From the NCBI GenBank assembly GCA_030643245.1, contig DAOWME010000021.1, positions 1 to 20,534 of the forward strand: 20,534 bases of DNA, written 5' to 3'. This document shows positions 1 through 7,471 of the stretch, one piece after another; within the stretch, counting starts at the first letter, position 1; every line of letters starts with the position of its first letter. A model generated the notes under the pieces. The model had not been told where the DNA came from, made no database searches, and worked only from the letters and a program-made list of their open reading frames with translations. The position numbers and the translations under genes are program-made. The stretch is from Deltaproteobacteria bacterium. GTDB taxonomy: Bacteria; Desulfobacterota; UBA8473.

Positions 1-1062
1 AATCTCGGGATTAGTCTCTTTCACCCGTCTCAAGACCTCAATACCGTCAATGCCCGGCATTTTGAGGTCAAGGATCATGACCTCAGGTTCGTCCTCTTTA
101 ATCATGTTCAGGGCCGACTCTCCGTCATAGGCCACAGTGGGCCCCATATCGCGTATAACGAGCCGTTCCGACAGTGCCTGAACAAACTCTCGTTCATCGT
201 CCACAAGCAGAACTTTTGACGGCGTCTTAAGGTCAACTTTGCGATATATATCAGTCTGGTAGAAGCCCTCTCCGACCTTTATTTTTACGGAATTTACACC
301 ACTCACATTGAGTACTATGGATTCGAGTTCCTTTTCAAGGCGGTTAAGCATCAGGACGTGTTTATTAATCGTCAGAGTTACGGAACCGCCTTTGACGCTC
401 ACACCGACATTATGCCCTTCTTTGGTCAAAGCTACTTCGGTTTTGGCGGCAAGAAGAAAATCCTCAGCTGCCTGCTTTGAGTCGGTGGTGGGTTTTACCA
501 CGCCTTTGGCCAGATTCTCATCGATCAGGGCTATCGCAGAATCGACGCTCATCTTGTCCGTTGGGATAACGATATCATAAAGAGATGCATCCCACGGAAA
601 ACCGGTATTGAGCAAGGTATGTACCCAGGTAGCACGGTCCTCATCCTGCCTGTGGATAAGTTTGGCGGCCTCGTTCTCAGATAAGCCCAACTCTTCCATG
701 GCAACAGAAGTTCGAAATTTGAGGTCGGCGATAAAGCATGTTCGAAGCACATGACTGATCACTTTGGGGATGAGGTGGCTGATAAATCCCACAATAAGGA
801 GATTGCCGGCAGATAGTTTTTCAGCGGTTGCCAGCTTCAGGTAAGCGATAGATCGTTCTTTTTCATGGGTGAACTTGTTGAATACAGAGGACTTGGCTGA
901 GAAAACCCGCGTTATTTTATCCGCCGCTATGCCGGAAAGCTTGCTGGCATGAGCTACAATGTCCCGGTCAGAGACGAGTTTTTTTTCAGTTTTTTCAAGC
1001 GCTCCATGGATAATCGGCTCTTCCTTGCAAAAGGTGCCGCTGAATATACTAATAACAGACAT
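1..1062 (-). CDS. Cytidylate-kinase-like / BON-like / response-regulator receiver hybrid (3' end cut by window)
   Basis: 354 codons are visible, read from ATG 1062 to the window edge; the C-terminus lies outside. A strong GGGGAGG ribosome site precedes the ATG. Residues about 1-195 resemble the cytidylate-kinase-like family, but the P-loop position reads SGTFCKEE, so phosphate binding is doubtful. Residues about 205-265 look like a BON-type fold (VKGGSVTLTINKH...SGVNSVKIKVG). From residue 284 a receiver domain starts with VLLVDDE; the acidic pair is Asp288-289 and the phospho-acceptor is Asp332 in VMILDLKMPGIDG. I infer a signalling protein that takes phosphate from a histidine kinase encoded elsewhere; the output is unknown. 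It is the last visible gene of the TetR-SulP operon. Without the inserted element at 1081-1260, only 26 bp would separate it from the SulP stop. The domain calls come from motif recognition; the receiver is certain, the kinase-like part likely. Confidence 0.85.
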   Translation of the reverse strand, partial: MSVISIFSGTFCKEEPIIHGALEKTEKKLVSDRDIVAHASKLSGIAADKITRVFSAKSSVFNKFTHEKERSIAYLKLATAEKLSAGNLLIVGFISHLIPKVISHVLRTCFIADLKFRTSVAMEELGLSENEAAKLIHRQDEDRATWVHTLLNTGFPWDASLYDIVIPTDKMSVDSAIALIDENLAKGVVKPTTDSKQAAEDFLLAAKTEVALTKEGHNVGVSVKGGSVTLTINKHVLMLNRLEKELESIVLNVSGVNSVKIKVGEGFYQTDIYRKVDLKTPSKVLLVDDEREFVQALSERLVIRDMGPTVAYDGESALNMIKEDEPEVMILDLKMPGIDGIEVLRRVKETNPEI

Positions 1063-1080
1063 TTCGACCTCCCCTGGTTA

Positions 1081-1260
1081 GGGACGGGGACGAAATAACT
1101 TCCCCATTTGTGCATCTCATCTTCAGGCCATCTTTGCCCGATCTTCAAACACAAGATCCTCAAAATAGTTCGACTATTCCTGCGGTTTTGCGTTTTTAGA
1201 TCGAACAAATCTAACCTAAATCTGAGCGCCAACTTGAGGAAGTTATTTCGTCCCCGTCCC
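1081..1260. mobile_element. Foldback MITE, copy 1 (TTA target duplication)
   Basis: A 180-bp element whose ends are perfect inverted repeats: GGGACGGGGACGAAATAACTT at 1081 and its complement ending at 1260. It is flanked by TTA at 1078-1080 and 1261-1263. The interior continues the pairing imperfectly down to a central AATAG-TTCGA-CTATT hairpin, so the whole element can fold into one long stem. It encodes nothing convincing. It aligns over its full length, at roughly 90% by eye and in inverted orientation, with 18360-18540. It sits between the SulP stop and the ribosome site of the hybrid regulator. The transposase that moves it is not in the window; a 3-bp TNA duplication would suit some IS5-family subgroups, which is inference. 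Confidence 0.88.
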
Positions 1261-1271
1261 TTATCATATGG

Positions 1272-3407
1272 CTATGCAAGTGGACAGACTTGCATCAATG
1301 GACAGAGCTCCTCCTGACTTTCTCTATGTGTTTCTTCGTAGATAGAGCAGATAGCATTTTCCATAGTAGGATATATATGATCCTCCCCTATCTTCTCCCG
1401 GAAGAAAGTACGTTTGAATACTTCCATGACAGATTCATTTACACCGCTTATAGAGATATCAAGACCTGCGCTCCTGACCCGGTCTACAAGCAGGGACAGG
1501 ACTTCTTCACCTGATGCGTCGATATCATTAATGCCGTTTGACACGATAATAATATGTTTCAGCTTTTTTTGAGCGGCCATTAGATTCATAATCTCATCTT
1601 CCAGATAGCTTGCGTTGGCAAAGAAAAGCTGGCCATCAAAGCGGACCATGGCGACATATTCGCATTCGTTGAGACCATGAGTTGTAACACATCGAAAAGC
1701 GCCGTCTTCATGTCTCGCAAGAGAAGCCACAGTAGGTCTCATGCTCTTGTACCAGAAGACCATCAGGGAGAGAATAACCCCGATCATTATGCCCCGGTCC
1801 AGGTGGGGCGCAAAGCCCAAGGTACAGATGAAGGTGAATATGGAGATAGCGCCGTCATACCATTGTGCCTTCCATGCGTGGATGAATCCTGAGACATTGA
1901 CCAGACCGATGACGGCCATCATGATAACCGCTGCCAGCACGGATTGAGGCAGGTAGTAGAGAAGGGGGGTGAAGAACAGAAGGACTATGACAACCGCTAT
2001 GCTGGTAATCACACTGGAAAATCCTGATACCGCCCCGGACTGGAGGTTGATCGCTGATCTGGAAAAAGATCCGGAAGTTGGATAACTCTTGCCTATGGCT
2101 CCGCAAATATTCGCGAGACCCTGGCCGATAAGCTCCTGGTTTGGGTCAAGACGCTGGCCCGTTTTAGCAGCCATTGCTTTGGCAATTGAGATAGCCTCCA
2201 TAAAGCCCAGGAGGGAGATAATAGCTGCATAAGGCAAGAGATGCATGATTACATTGAAGTTTACTTTTGGCATATCAAGAGAAGGCAGACCCCGTGGGAT
2301 CACCCCCACTACGGCCCCTCCTCCTATAACTGTTAGATTATCTGTTTTGAGCGACTTGTTGCCTACCTTGATACGCCATGTGCGTTTATCTCCTTCTTTT
2401 CCGGGAGGCAATTTGCCCTTGGGATACAACCTTAAAGGGCCGTCGTGCTCGTTAACCCCTTCAAAGAGGAGTTTTCTGATCTTCTCCCTGTAGAGGTGCC
2501 CCTCGTGTTTGAGACCCTCTATGCTGACATTAAGGACGCTTACTGCATGCTCTACGTCGAGTATACTTACGATGTCGTGGCTCTTTTTGGCCTTATCCAG
2601 GGCATTGCTCACCTCGGTTCTCTCTTCTTCAAGGGACGGGATCTTACTAACCTTATAATTGTATTGTTCAATAAGTTCCATGACTTCGGGTGACTCAATA
2701 CTTGAGATATCCACTGTTGCGGTGTGTTCGAACCCAAAAGCCCAGGAGATGATCGTGGTGAGGGCAACTGCCACGAGTACGTTGGGGACCTTTGGCGAGA
2801 TCCATTTTAGACCATACATAACAGCGAATGCGAGGGCTCCCATGAAGAACGTAGGCCAGTGAGTGTAACAGAATGCTGCCTGGACAACGCTAATGATGGT
2901 CTCATAGTGATGCTCACCTTTGTCTACGTAGACCCCGAAAATCTTTGACAGCTGAGAAGAAGCTATGATAATGGCAGCAGCGTTGGTAAACCCGTTGACC
3001 ACTGGGTGGGAAAGAAAATTTACCACAAGGCCTAACCTAAGCACGCCAAGTGAAAACTGGAATACTCCGACAATAAGCGCCAGTAGGATGGCGTATGCTA
3101 TATATCCCTCGCTTCCCGCAGCCGCCAATGGCTCAAGCGAGGCCGAAGTCATGAGTGAGACCACTGCTACAGGACCTGTTGCCAGTTGCCGACTGGAACC
3201 GAAGAGGGCCGCAATCATTGGAGGCAAAAACGATGCGTATAAACCATAGTATGGCGGCAGACCTGCAAGCTGGGCATAGGCCATGGATTGAGGAATAAGC
3301 ACCAGCGCTACTGTGATCCCTGAAATTATATCAACTCTCAAACTGCTCTTGTTGTAGTCCTTAAACCAATCAATAAACGGAAAAAGACGTGCCAGCATCA
3401 TCGACAT
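1272..3407 (-). CDS. SulP-family anion (sulfate/bicarbonate-type) transporter with C-terminal STAS domain and a large soluble insert
   Basis: A 711-aa inner-membrane transporter of the SLC26/SulP family, probably moving sulfate, bicarbonate or a related anion; the substrate cannot be read from sequence. The SulP signature is at residues 38-80 (IPQSMAYAQLAGLPPYYGLYASF, then GSSRQLATGP). Further hydrophobic segments reach residue 225, then resume at 385-555 with GFMEAISIAKAMAAKTG and the TSGSFSRSAIN loop. The STAS domain spans about 580-690 with the conserved IDASG at 629-633. Between residues 228 and 363 lies a hydrophilic, helix-rich insert of about 130 residues, which explains the length against the usual 550-600. 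The C-terminus has a CPLMQVCPL tail. AAGGAG precedes ATG 3407, with further ATGs at codons 3 and 4. The gene starts 16 bp after the TetR stop, so the two are probably co-transcribed. Confidence 0.93.
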   Translation of the reverse strand: MSMMLARLFPFIDWFKDYNKSSLRVDIISGITVALVLIPQSMAYAQLAGLPPYYGLYASFLPPMIAALFGSSRQLATGPVAVVSLMTSASLEPLAAAGSEGYIAYAILLALIVGVFQFSLGVLRLGLVVNFLSHPVVNGFTNAAAIIIASSQLSKIFGVYVDKGEHHYETIISVVQAAFCYTHWPTFFMGALAFAVMYGLKWISPKVPNVLVAVALTTIISWAFGFEHTATVDISSIESPEVMELIEQYNYKVSKIPSLEEERTEVSNALDKAKKSHDIVSILDVEHAVSVLNVSIEGLKHEGHLYREKIRKLLFEGVNEHDGPLRLYPKGKLPPGKEGDKRTWRIKVGNKSLKTDNLTVIGGGAVVGVIPRGLPSLDMPKVNFNVIMHLLPYAAIISLLGFMEAISIAKAMAAKTGQRLDPNQELIGQGLANICGAIGKSYPTSGSFSRSAINLQSGAVSGFSSVITSIAVVIVLLFFTPLLYYLPQSVLAAVIMMAVIGLVNVSGFIHAWKAQWYDGAISIFTFICTLGFAPHLDRGIMIGVILSLMVFWYKSMRPTVASLARHEDGAFRCVTTHGLNECEYVAMVRFDGQLFFANASYLEDEIMNLMAAQKKLKHIIIVSNGINDIDASGEEVLSLLVDRVRSAGLDISISGVNESVMEVFKRTFFREKIGEDHIYPTMENAICSIYEETHRESQEELCPLMQVCPLA

Positions 3408-3423
3408 TTGCTCCTTTTTATGT

Positions 3424-4011
3424 TCAGTTTTTCAGCAACCTCCTGCATGCAGCTATTAACTCATCGTAAAGAGCGCCCGCATGGTATAGTTTAAATGTGT
3501 TTAAGCGAACCAGACCATCGATCGTACTGAATATTATTAATGCAACTTTCATGGCAGACATATCCCCTATGGAACCGTCCTTTTGTCCAACCACGATACA
3601 CCGCTCAAAGGTGTCAACAAAATAATTATAGATAGCCTCAAGATGATCAGTACATACGGGGTTGACCTTAGCTAATTCGTATGCGTCGTGGCGGTGCAAC
3701 AGAAGGAATCGATCTTCCATCGAGCCGGCAAGATAAAAATAGAAAGAGATAGCCGCCTCGATCATGTTGAGACCGCTTTTGAACTCGTTATCATACATGT
3801 ATCTTTCAAACTCTAATATGATGTCCTCTTTAAGTTCTCCTAGAATAGTCAGAAAGAGCTCTTCTTTGTTTTTGAAATGATAGAATATGGTCCCTTCGGC
3901 CACGCCGGTTAGATCACATAGTTCAGCCATATGGGTGCCCTTGAACCCTTTTTTTGAAAACAGTAACGTTGCTGTTTGAAGAATAGCTTCCTTCTTTGAC
4001 ATAGGGACCAT
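3424..4011 (-). CDS. TetR/AcrR-family transcriptional regulator
   Basis: 195 aa from ATG 4011; a second ATG at 4002 (MSKKEAILQTA) is equally possible. The frame is open back to a TTG at 4050, but that start would put the operator palindrome inside the coding sequence, so it is rejected. The N-terminal TetR helix-turn-helix is clear: an ILQTATLLFSKKGFKGTHM helix pair, then LTGVAEGTIFYHFKNKEELF as the recognition region. The C-terminal ligand and dimer domain is generic; its effector is unknown. No good ribosome site is seen before either ATG, which may mean weak or near-leaderless translation. It leads the operon with the SulP transporter 16 bp downstream, so a repressor controlling its own operon is the simplest reading. 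Confidence 0.9.
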   Translation of the reverse strand: MVPMSKKEAILQTATLLFSKKGFKGTHMAELCDLTGVAEGTIFYHFKNKEELFLTILGELKEDIILEFERYMYDNEFKSGLNMIEAAISFYFYLAGSMEDRFLLLHRHDAYELAKVNPVCTDHLEAIYNYFVDTFERCIVVGQKDGSIGDMSAMKVALIIFSTIDGLVRLNTFKLYHAGALYDELIAACRRLLKN

Positions 4012-4032
4012 CGATAAAATGTTTACGAAAAA

Positions 4033-4048
4033 GACTGACCACTCAGTC
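4033..4048. promoter_or_regulatory. Probable TetR operator palindrome
   Basis: GACTGA-CCAC-TCAGTC is a perfect 6+4+6 inverted repeat, 22 nt before the preferred regulator start and just inside a very AT-rich stretch (4049-4125) likely to hold the promoter. The TGACTGA/TCAGTC arms resemble sites bound by many TetR-family repressors. Autoregulation is inferred from position. Confidence 0.6.
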
Positions 4049-4106
4049 AATATAATTTAATTACTAAATTTAAGCCGCGGAGTCAAGTAAAAATTTATTT
4101 TTTTTA

Positions 4107-4172
4107 CGACCTGTGAAGTTAAGCAGGTTTATCACTTAACTCAATCCTGTTGACTGAATCATCAGAGACACT
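4107..4172. repeat. Dispersed repeat, copy 1 (partner at 11159-11233)
   Basis: This stretch starts CGACCTGTGAAGTT and ends CTGAATCATCAGAGACACT. It matches 11159-11233 in the same orientation; the last 31 nt are nearly identical (two or three changes) and the middle differs in length. It lies upstream of the TetR operon, while the partner lies between the Nudix and TPR genes. Its nature is unknown; it could be an end of a larger mobile element. Confidence 0.6.
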
Positions 4173-4493
4173 ATTCCATGTCAAGCAACGGTTTTCTGTA
4201 ACGCAATTCAAATGGGTGCGGATATTTCCACCTCCCTAAAAAGCAGTAACTATCCATAAACAAATACGTAATACAGAAGGATAGAGGCGGAAGGGACAAA
4301 GGCATAAGTACAGAACAAAAAACCTGACAGCATAAACAGGATTTCCGTATTTCCTATCGTAAATTATCTTTAATTTACAATATGTTAATTATCTAAACCT
4401 AAACTTATTTATAGCTTAGGTACTTTTATCTGATATGTGGCATCATGTAAATCAGAAAGCTGATTTTTTACATCATTGAAACTGCATAACTAC
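4173..4493. other. AT-rich intergenic stretch with small hairpins, no gene seen
   Basis: No credible reading frame. It holds several short inverted repeats: GTAAATTA/TAATTTAC at 4359-4378, ACCTAA/TTAGGT around 4400-4425, and AAATCAG-AAAG-CTGATTT followed by Ts at 4449-4469. The last could act as a weak terminator on the plus strand. No promoter stands out. Confidence 0.4.
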
Positions 4494-4659
4494 CTAGTGT
4501 GCATCGAGAAATGAGATATTTTTTGCAAGGTCAAGGAAGACGAAGATTTTAACCGCAGGAATACATTGGGTATGTAGGGGCACATTGCAATGTGCCCCTA
4601 CATCTGAGTCTGACGCAGAGATTGCGGAAAATAGCCATTTATGGATGGGCACTAACTAG
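4494..4659. repeat. MITE-like repeat, copy A
   Basis: The ends are imperfect inverted repeats: CTAGTGTGCATCGAGAAATG at the left, and the complement of CTAGTTAGTGCCCATCCATA at the right. The body (CGAGAAATGAG... to ...CCGCAGGAATAC) aligns with 4949 onward in copy B at about 80% by eye, and both copies end in ATAGCCATTTATGGATG. Copy A carries a nested 32-bp palindrome (4572-4603) that copy B lacks. The motif ATTTATGGATGGGCA from its right end recurs at 13844-13858. Confidence 0.65.
4572..4603. repeat. Perfect 32-bp REP-like palindrome
   Basis: The core GGGGCACATTGCAATGTGCC lies in a palindrome that is perfect from 4572 to 4603, with GTAG/CTAC near the outer edge. It sits inside repeat copy A at a point where copy B has a few unrelated bases, so it looks like a later insertion. 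A sister palindrome with one compensated base pair is at 8259-8282. Confidence 0.75.
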
Positions 4660-4681
4660 TGTCTGAACAAAAACTATCTAA

Positions 4682-4891
4682 CTTAATGAATTTAAAGAAG
4701 TTAAAGTAATATATTCTGAGCGTAGGGCCACCGGCTCAACAAGTGCCCGTCAAGCGTTTGAACACAAGATGGAACGGGCAAAGAAGAAGGCCCGAGGCAA
4801 CTATCTTTCAAAAAGACTTGCGTGCGCGAGAAAAGATGAAGAGAATTGCCGCACAGTTTTTTTGCTTGACAGTTCTACATTTCTCAGATAG
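4682..4891 (+). pseudogene. Possible transposase fragment
   Basis: An open stretch of 69 codons ending at TAG 4889, reading EFKEVKVIYSERRATGSTSA then RQAFEHKMERAKKKARGNYL. The 'VIYSERRA...' turn followed by a charged helix recalls the middle of IS1634-like transposases, but this is a weak resemblance from memory. There is no start codon with a ribosome site, and the stretch is far too short for a transposase. It lies between repeat copies A and B, which could be relics of the same element. It could also be chance. Confidence 0.25.
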
Positions 4892-4940
4892 CGTTATAAA
4901 TTCATTTGAAATCGTATACAAGATGGTGCTCATTTATGGA

Positions 4941-5070
4941 TAGTGTCCATCCAGAAATGAGATTGTTTTTGCACAGTCACGGAAGACGAGGATATCAACC
5001 GCAGGAATACGTTGGGGATTACAATCTGAGTCTTAGCCAGAGATTGGGTAAAATAGCCATTTATGGATGA
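4941..5070. repeat. MITE-like repeat, copy B
   Basis: Starts TAGTGTCCATCCAGAAATGA and ends AAATAGCCATTTATGGATGA, an imperfect inverted repeat. It is a direct repeat of copy A (4494-4659) without the nested palindrome. CATTTATGGA just before it (4931-4940) also pairs with TCCATCCAG, giving a small hairpin at its left edge. Confidence 0.6.
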
Positions 5071-5292
5071 TCAATGGATTATTTGAGAAAATGGGCAGTA
5101 ACAGGTTACCAATGCAGAGATGGGCAGTTCTCCGTAAGGTACGGAAGTCATGGGGTTTATGAGGGGCAGACTGACACTGGTGGATTATGCTTCGCATTCC
5201 ACTGGGCAGGCATGGAGATCGTGGCTTCAGGCTCGGAGAGAAAAGGGCCATTTTTTGATGGAACCTAATCTATTTACACGGAGGGAGAGTCA
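5071..5292. promoter_or_regulatory. Leader region of the oxidoreductase operon
   Basis: No gene is supported. A small hairpin TCCGTA-AGG-TACGGA lies at 5131-5145. The ribosome site GGAGGGAG (5280-5287) serves the ferredoxin gene. The promoter must lie in this stretch or in the repeats upstream, but no clear -35/-10 pair was found. Confidence 0.35.
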
Positions 5293-5517
5293 GTGGCAAA
5301 GGGCGAAATAGCAATAAAGGAGAATAATTGCCGGGGATGCGGGTACTGCCAGAGGTTTTGTAAGCCGGAGTGCATTGTCATGTCTGAGGACAAACTCAGT
5401 TCGTTGGGATATATACTACCTGTTGTTGTTAATCCCGATGAATGCACAGCCTGTGGTATTTGTGGAAGGATGTGTCCGCATTATGCTATCGAGGTTTACA
5501 AGTATGTTACTGAGTGA
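5293..5517 (+). CDS. 2x[4Fe-4S] ferredoxin, delta subunit of a 2-oxoacid:ferredoxin oxidoreductase
   Basis: 74 aa, starting at GTG 5293 behind GGAGGGAG. Two cluster motifs are visible: Cys13/16/19/23 (CRGCGYCQRFC), with another Cys at 27 after KPE, and Cys51/54/57/61 followed by Pro (CTACGICGRMCP). This is the bacterial ferredoxin pattern with two [4Fe-4S] clusters. It is the first gene of a four-gene run with alpha, beta and gamma subunits, so it should carry electrons from the thiamine-bearing core to soluble ferredoxin in the cytoplasm. A 55-bp gap separates it from the alpha gene. Length and position fit the delta subunits of KOR/VOR enzymes. Confidence 0.93.
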   Translation: MAKGEIAIKENNCRGCGYCQRFCKPECIVMSEDKLSSLGYILPVVVNPDECTACGICGRMCPHYAIEVYKYVTE

Positions 5518-5572
5518 ACGGTTAAACAGTAATTAATCTTCTTTCTATTGAGTTTCCAAGGAGGAAATCTAT

Positions 5573-6664
5573 ATGGTTGAAAGGATGTTTGTTCAGGGAA
5601 ACGAAGCCGTGGGCTGGGGGGCGTTGTATGGTGGCTGCGAGGCTTTCTTTGGCTACCCTATAACCCCACAGAATGAAGTGACTCAGTGGTTTGCCCGTGA
5701 ATTCCCCGAGAGGGGGAGGGTCTTTCTGCAGTCACAATCCGAAGTGGCATCAATAAACATGCTTTATGGCGCGGCGGCTGGAGGGTTCAGGGTGATGACC
5801 TCAACCTCAAGTCCGGGTTGGGGCCTTATGCAGGAAACAATCTCTCATTGCGCTGCTGCTGAGTTGCCATGCGTAATAGTATTGGTCCAGCGGGGGGGGT
5901 CCGGGGCAGGAAGTATCCGGCATTCCCAGATGGATTACATAACCGCCACGAGAGGTGGGGGAGGGGGGGGATACAAGAATATTGTCCTGGCCCCTGGCTC
6001 GGTTCAAGAGACCCATGATCTAATGCAGCTCAGTTTTTACCTTGCGGACAAGTACCGCAACCCAACGGTAGTCCTCTCGGACGGTATTCTTGGACAAGTG
6101 CAAGAATCATTGGAGACTAAGACCATCGATTTCGGACCCCTGGAGGATAAAGACTGGGCGCTGAAAGGACGGGACAAGAATAAGGATGGAAAGCGGCGTC
6201 TTATTAATTCCGCTTATGGGGTATTACCGTTGCCTCCGTATCCGAACTACATATCCTGGCTGACACACATAAAAAAGAAGTACCAAGAGATGGAAGACGC
6301 CGAATTAAGGTATGAGGCATACAAGGCAGAAGGTGCCGATCTCATATTGGTTGCCTATGGATACACATCGCGTGTGTCGAAGGAAGCGGTTAACATGGCT
6401 AGGGCAAAAGGCCTTAATGTGGGCCTTATACGACCGATAACCGTGTGGCCGTTCCCCTATGAGATAATCAAGGAAAAAGCAGCGCTTGGTTGTAAGTTTC
6501 TGGTGGTGGAAGACAGCCTGGGATTGTTGTTAGAGGACGTTAAAATCGCTGTGCAGGGACGAGCTGAGATTGGTTTGGTGAGTATACTGGACCGGCATAT
6601 ACCGACCGACGGGGGTATGATCATGCCAGGCAGGGTCTTTGAGGAGGTGCAAAAACTGTTATGA
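5573..6664 (+). CDS. vorB: 2-oxoacid:ferredoxin oxidoreductase alpha subunit (VorB/KorA type)
   Basis: 363 aa, ATG 5573 preceded by AGGAGG with good spacing. It is the pyrimidine-domain subunit of an enzyme that oxidatively decarboxylates a 2-oxoacid to acyl-CoA with ferredoxin as acceptor. Hallmarks: GNEAVGWGALYGG (9-21), FFGYPITPQNE (25-35), SQSEVASINMLYGAAAGG (54-71), MTSTSSPG (75-82), and the transketolase C-terminal part with LVAYGYTSR and VGLIRPITVWPFP. The pattern resembles the 3-methyl-2-oxobutanoate (2-ketoisovalerate) branch more than the pyruvate branch. Substrate choice (branched-chain, 2-oxoglutarate or aromatic oxoacids) is not settled by sequence. Codons 128-133 encode six glycines from long G runs; the frame stays intact. 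It stops just before the beta gene. Confidence 0.93.
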   Translation: MVERMFVQGNEAVGWGALYGGCEAFFGYPITPQNEVTQWFAREFPERGRVFLQSQSEVASINMLYGAAAGGFRVMTSTSSPGWGLMQETISHCAAAELPCVIVLVQRGGSGAGSIRHSQMDYITATRGGGGGGYKNIVLAPGSVQETHDLMQLSFYLADKYRNPTVVLSDGILGQVQESLETKTIDFGPLEDKDWALKGRDKNKDGKRRLINSAYGVLPLPPYPNYISWLTHIKKKYQEMEDAELRYEAYKAEGADLILVAYGYTSRVSKEAVNMARAKGLNVGLIRPITVWPFPYEIIKEKAALGCKFLVVEDSLGLLLEDVKIAVQGRAEIGLVSILDRHIPTDGGMIMPGRVFEEVQKLL

Positions 6665-6690
6665 GTGGTGTCAATAAAACAGGAGATAAG

Positions 6691-7449
6691 ATGGCTAAGA
6701 AAATGGTTACCGGGAATCCGGCGATTTGGATAGATCCTCCTGGCGCGGCGATGTATTGCCCCGGATGTCAGCATCCGGTAGTCCACCGGGTTATTGCCGA
6801 TGTTATAGAAGAGATGGGCATTGATGGAGAGGTTATCTGCATGCTCGGCGTAGGCTGTCATGCATTCGTTCAGGTAGCCTGGAACATCGATATGCTCAGT
6901 TGTGCCCATGGCCGTGCTTTGGATTCAGGAACGGCCCTAAAACGTCTCAAGCCTGAGGCCATAGTATTTACTGTCCAGGGAGACGGAGACTGTATTGCTA
7001 TTGGTGCGGGCGCGTTCGTCGCAGCCATGACCCGTGCTGAAAAGATCACTACAATTATGTATAATAATACGAATTATGGAACTACTGGCGGGCAGTTGGC
7101 CCCCACAACCTTACTAGGACAGAAGACTACCACAACCCCACGGGGGCGAGATGCGTCGGTGGAGGGATACCCGGCGCACACTGCAGAGTTGGCGGCAACA
7201 TTTAGGGGTACGGTTTACAGTGCCAGGGGTTCGGTGCATACCCCTGCGAATTACCAGCGCACAAAAAAATATATTAAGACTGCCTTTCAGAAACAGATTG
7301 ACGGGGCCGGTTACAGTTTTGTGGAAGTCTTGGTTGCTTGTCCTCCCAACTGGCATTTGCCACCGGTGGAGTGTTTGGACAGGATAGAGAATGAGCTGAT
7401 TGTTGAGTTTCCATTGGGCGAATTTAAGAATGAGGATAAGATAATTTAG
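6691..7449 (+). CDS. 2-oxoacid:ferredoxin oxidoreductase beta subunit (thiamine diphosphate-binding)
   Basis: 252 aa from ATG 6691, chosen because AGGAGAT lies 6-7 nt before it. The frame is open to an ATG at 6661 that overlaps the alpha stop (ATGA) but lacks a ribosome site. The thiamine diphosphate/Mg motif is GDGD at 97-100 with NNTNYGTTGGQ at 125-135. CPGC at 23-26 and GVGCHAF at 53-59 are typical of the beta chain. It forms the catalytic core with the alpha chain and likely sits in the cytoplasm in an alpha-beta-gamma-delta complex. The conserved region (GQLAPTTLLGQKTTTTPRG) fits the VOR/KOR group. It is followed 22 bp later by the gamma gene. Confidence 0.93.
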   Translation: MAKKMVTGNPAIWIDPPGAAMYCPGCQHPVVHRVIADVIEEMGIDGEVICMLGVGCHAFVQVAWNIDMLSCAHGRALDSGTALKRLKPEAIVFTVQGDGDCIAIGAGAFVAAMTRAEKITTIMYNNTNYGTTGGQLAPTTLLGQKTTTTPRGRDASVEGYPAHTAELAATFRGTVYSARGSVHTPANYQRTKKYIKTAFQKQIDGAGYSFVEVLVACPPNWHLPPVECLDRIENELIVEFPLGEFKNEDKII

Positions 7450-7471
7450 TCTAACGAATAAGGAAGGGGTT

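Noticed and set aside
954..1317. Short ORFs across the first foldback element
   Set aside because: They translate the MITE arms (PRPLSYGYA-type readings) and are artefacts of the repeat.
4012..4050. Longer TetR start at TTG 4050
   Set aside because: It would place the operator-like palindrome in the coding sequence and add 13 residues not typical of the family; no ribosome site.
5033..5268. Overlapping ORFs on both strands before the ferredoxin gene
   Set aside because: Partly made of repeat B, no ribosome site, no recognisable motif.
5950..5975. G runs in the alpha-subunit gene as a possible frameshift
   Set aside because: The frame stays open and conserved residues on both sides are in order, so the glycine run is real or a harmless length error.
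6661..6690. Beta-subunit start at ATG 6661 overlapping the alpha stop
   Set aside because: ATG 6691 has AGGAGAT at proper spacing and gives the usual MAKK-type start; the ten-residue extension has no support.
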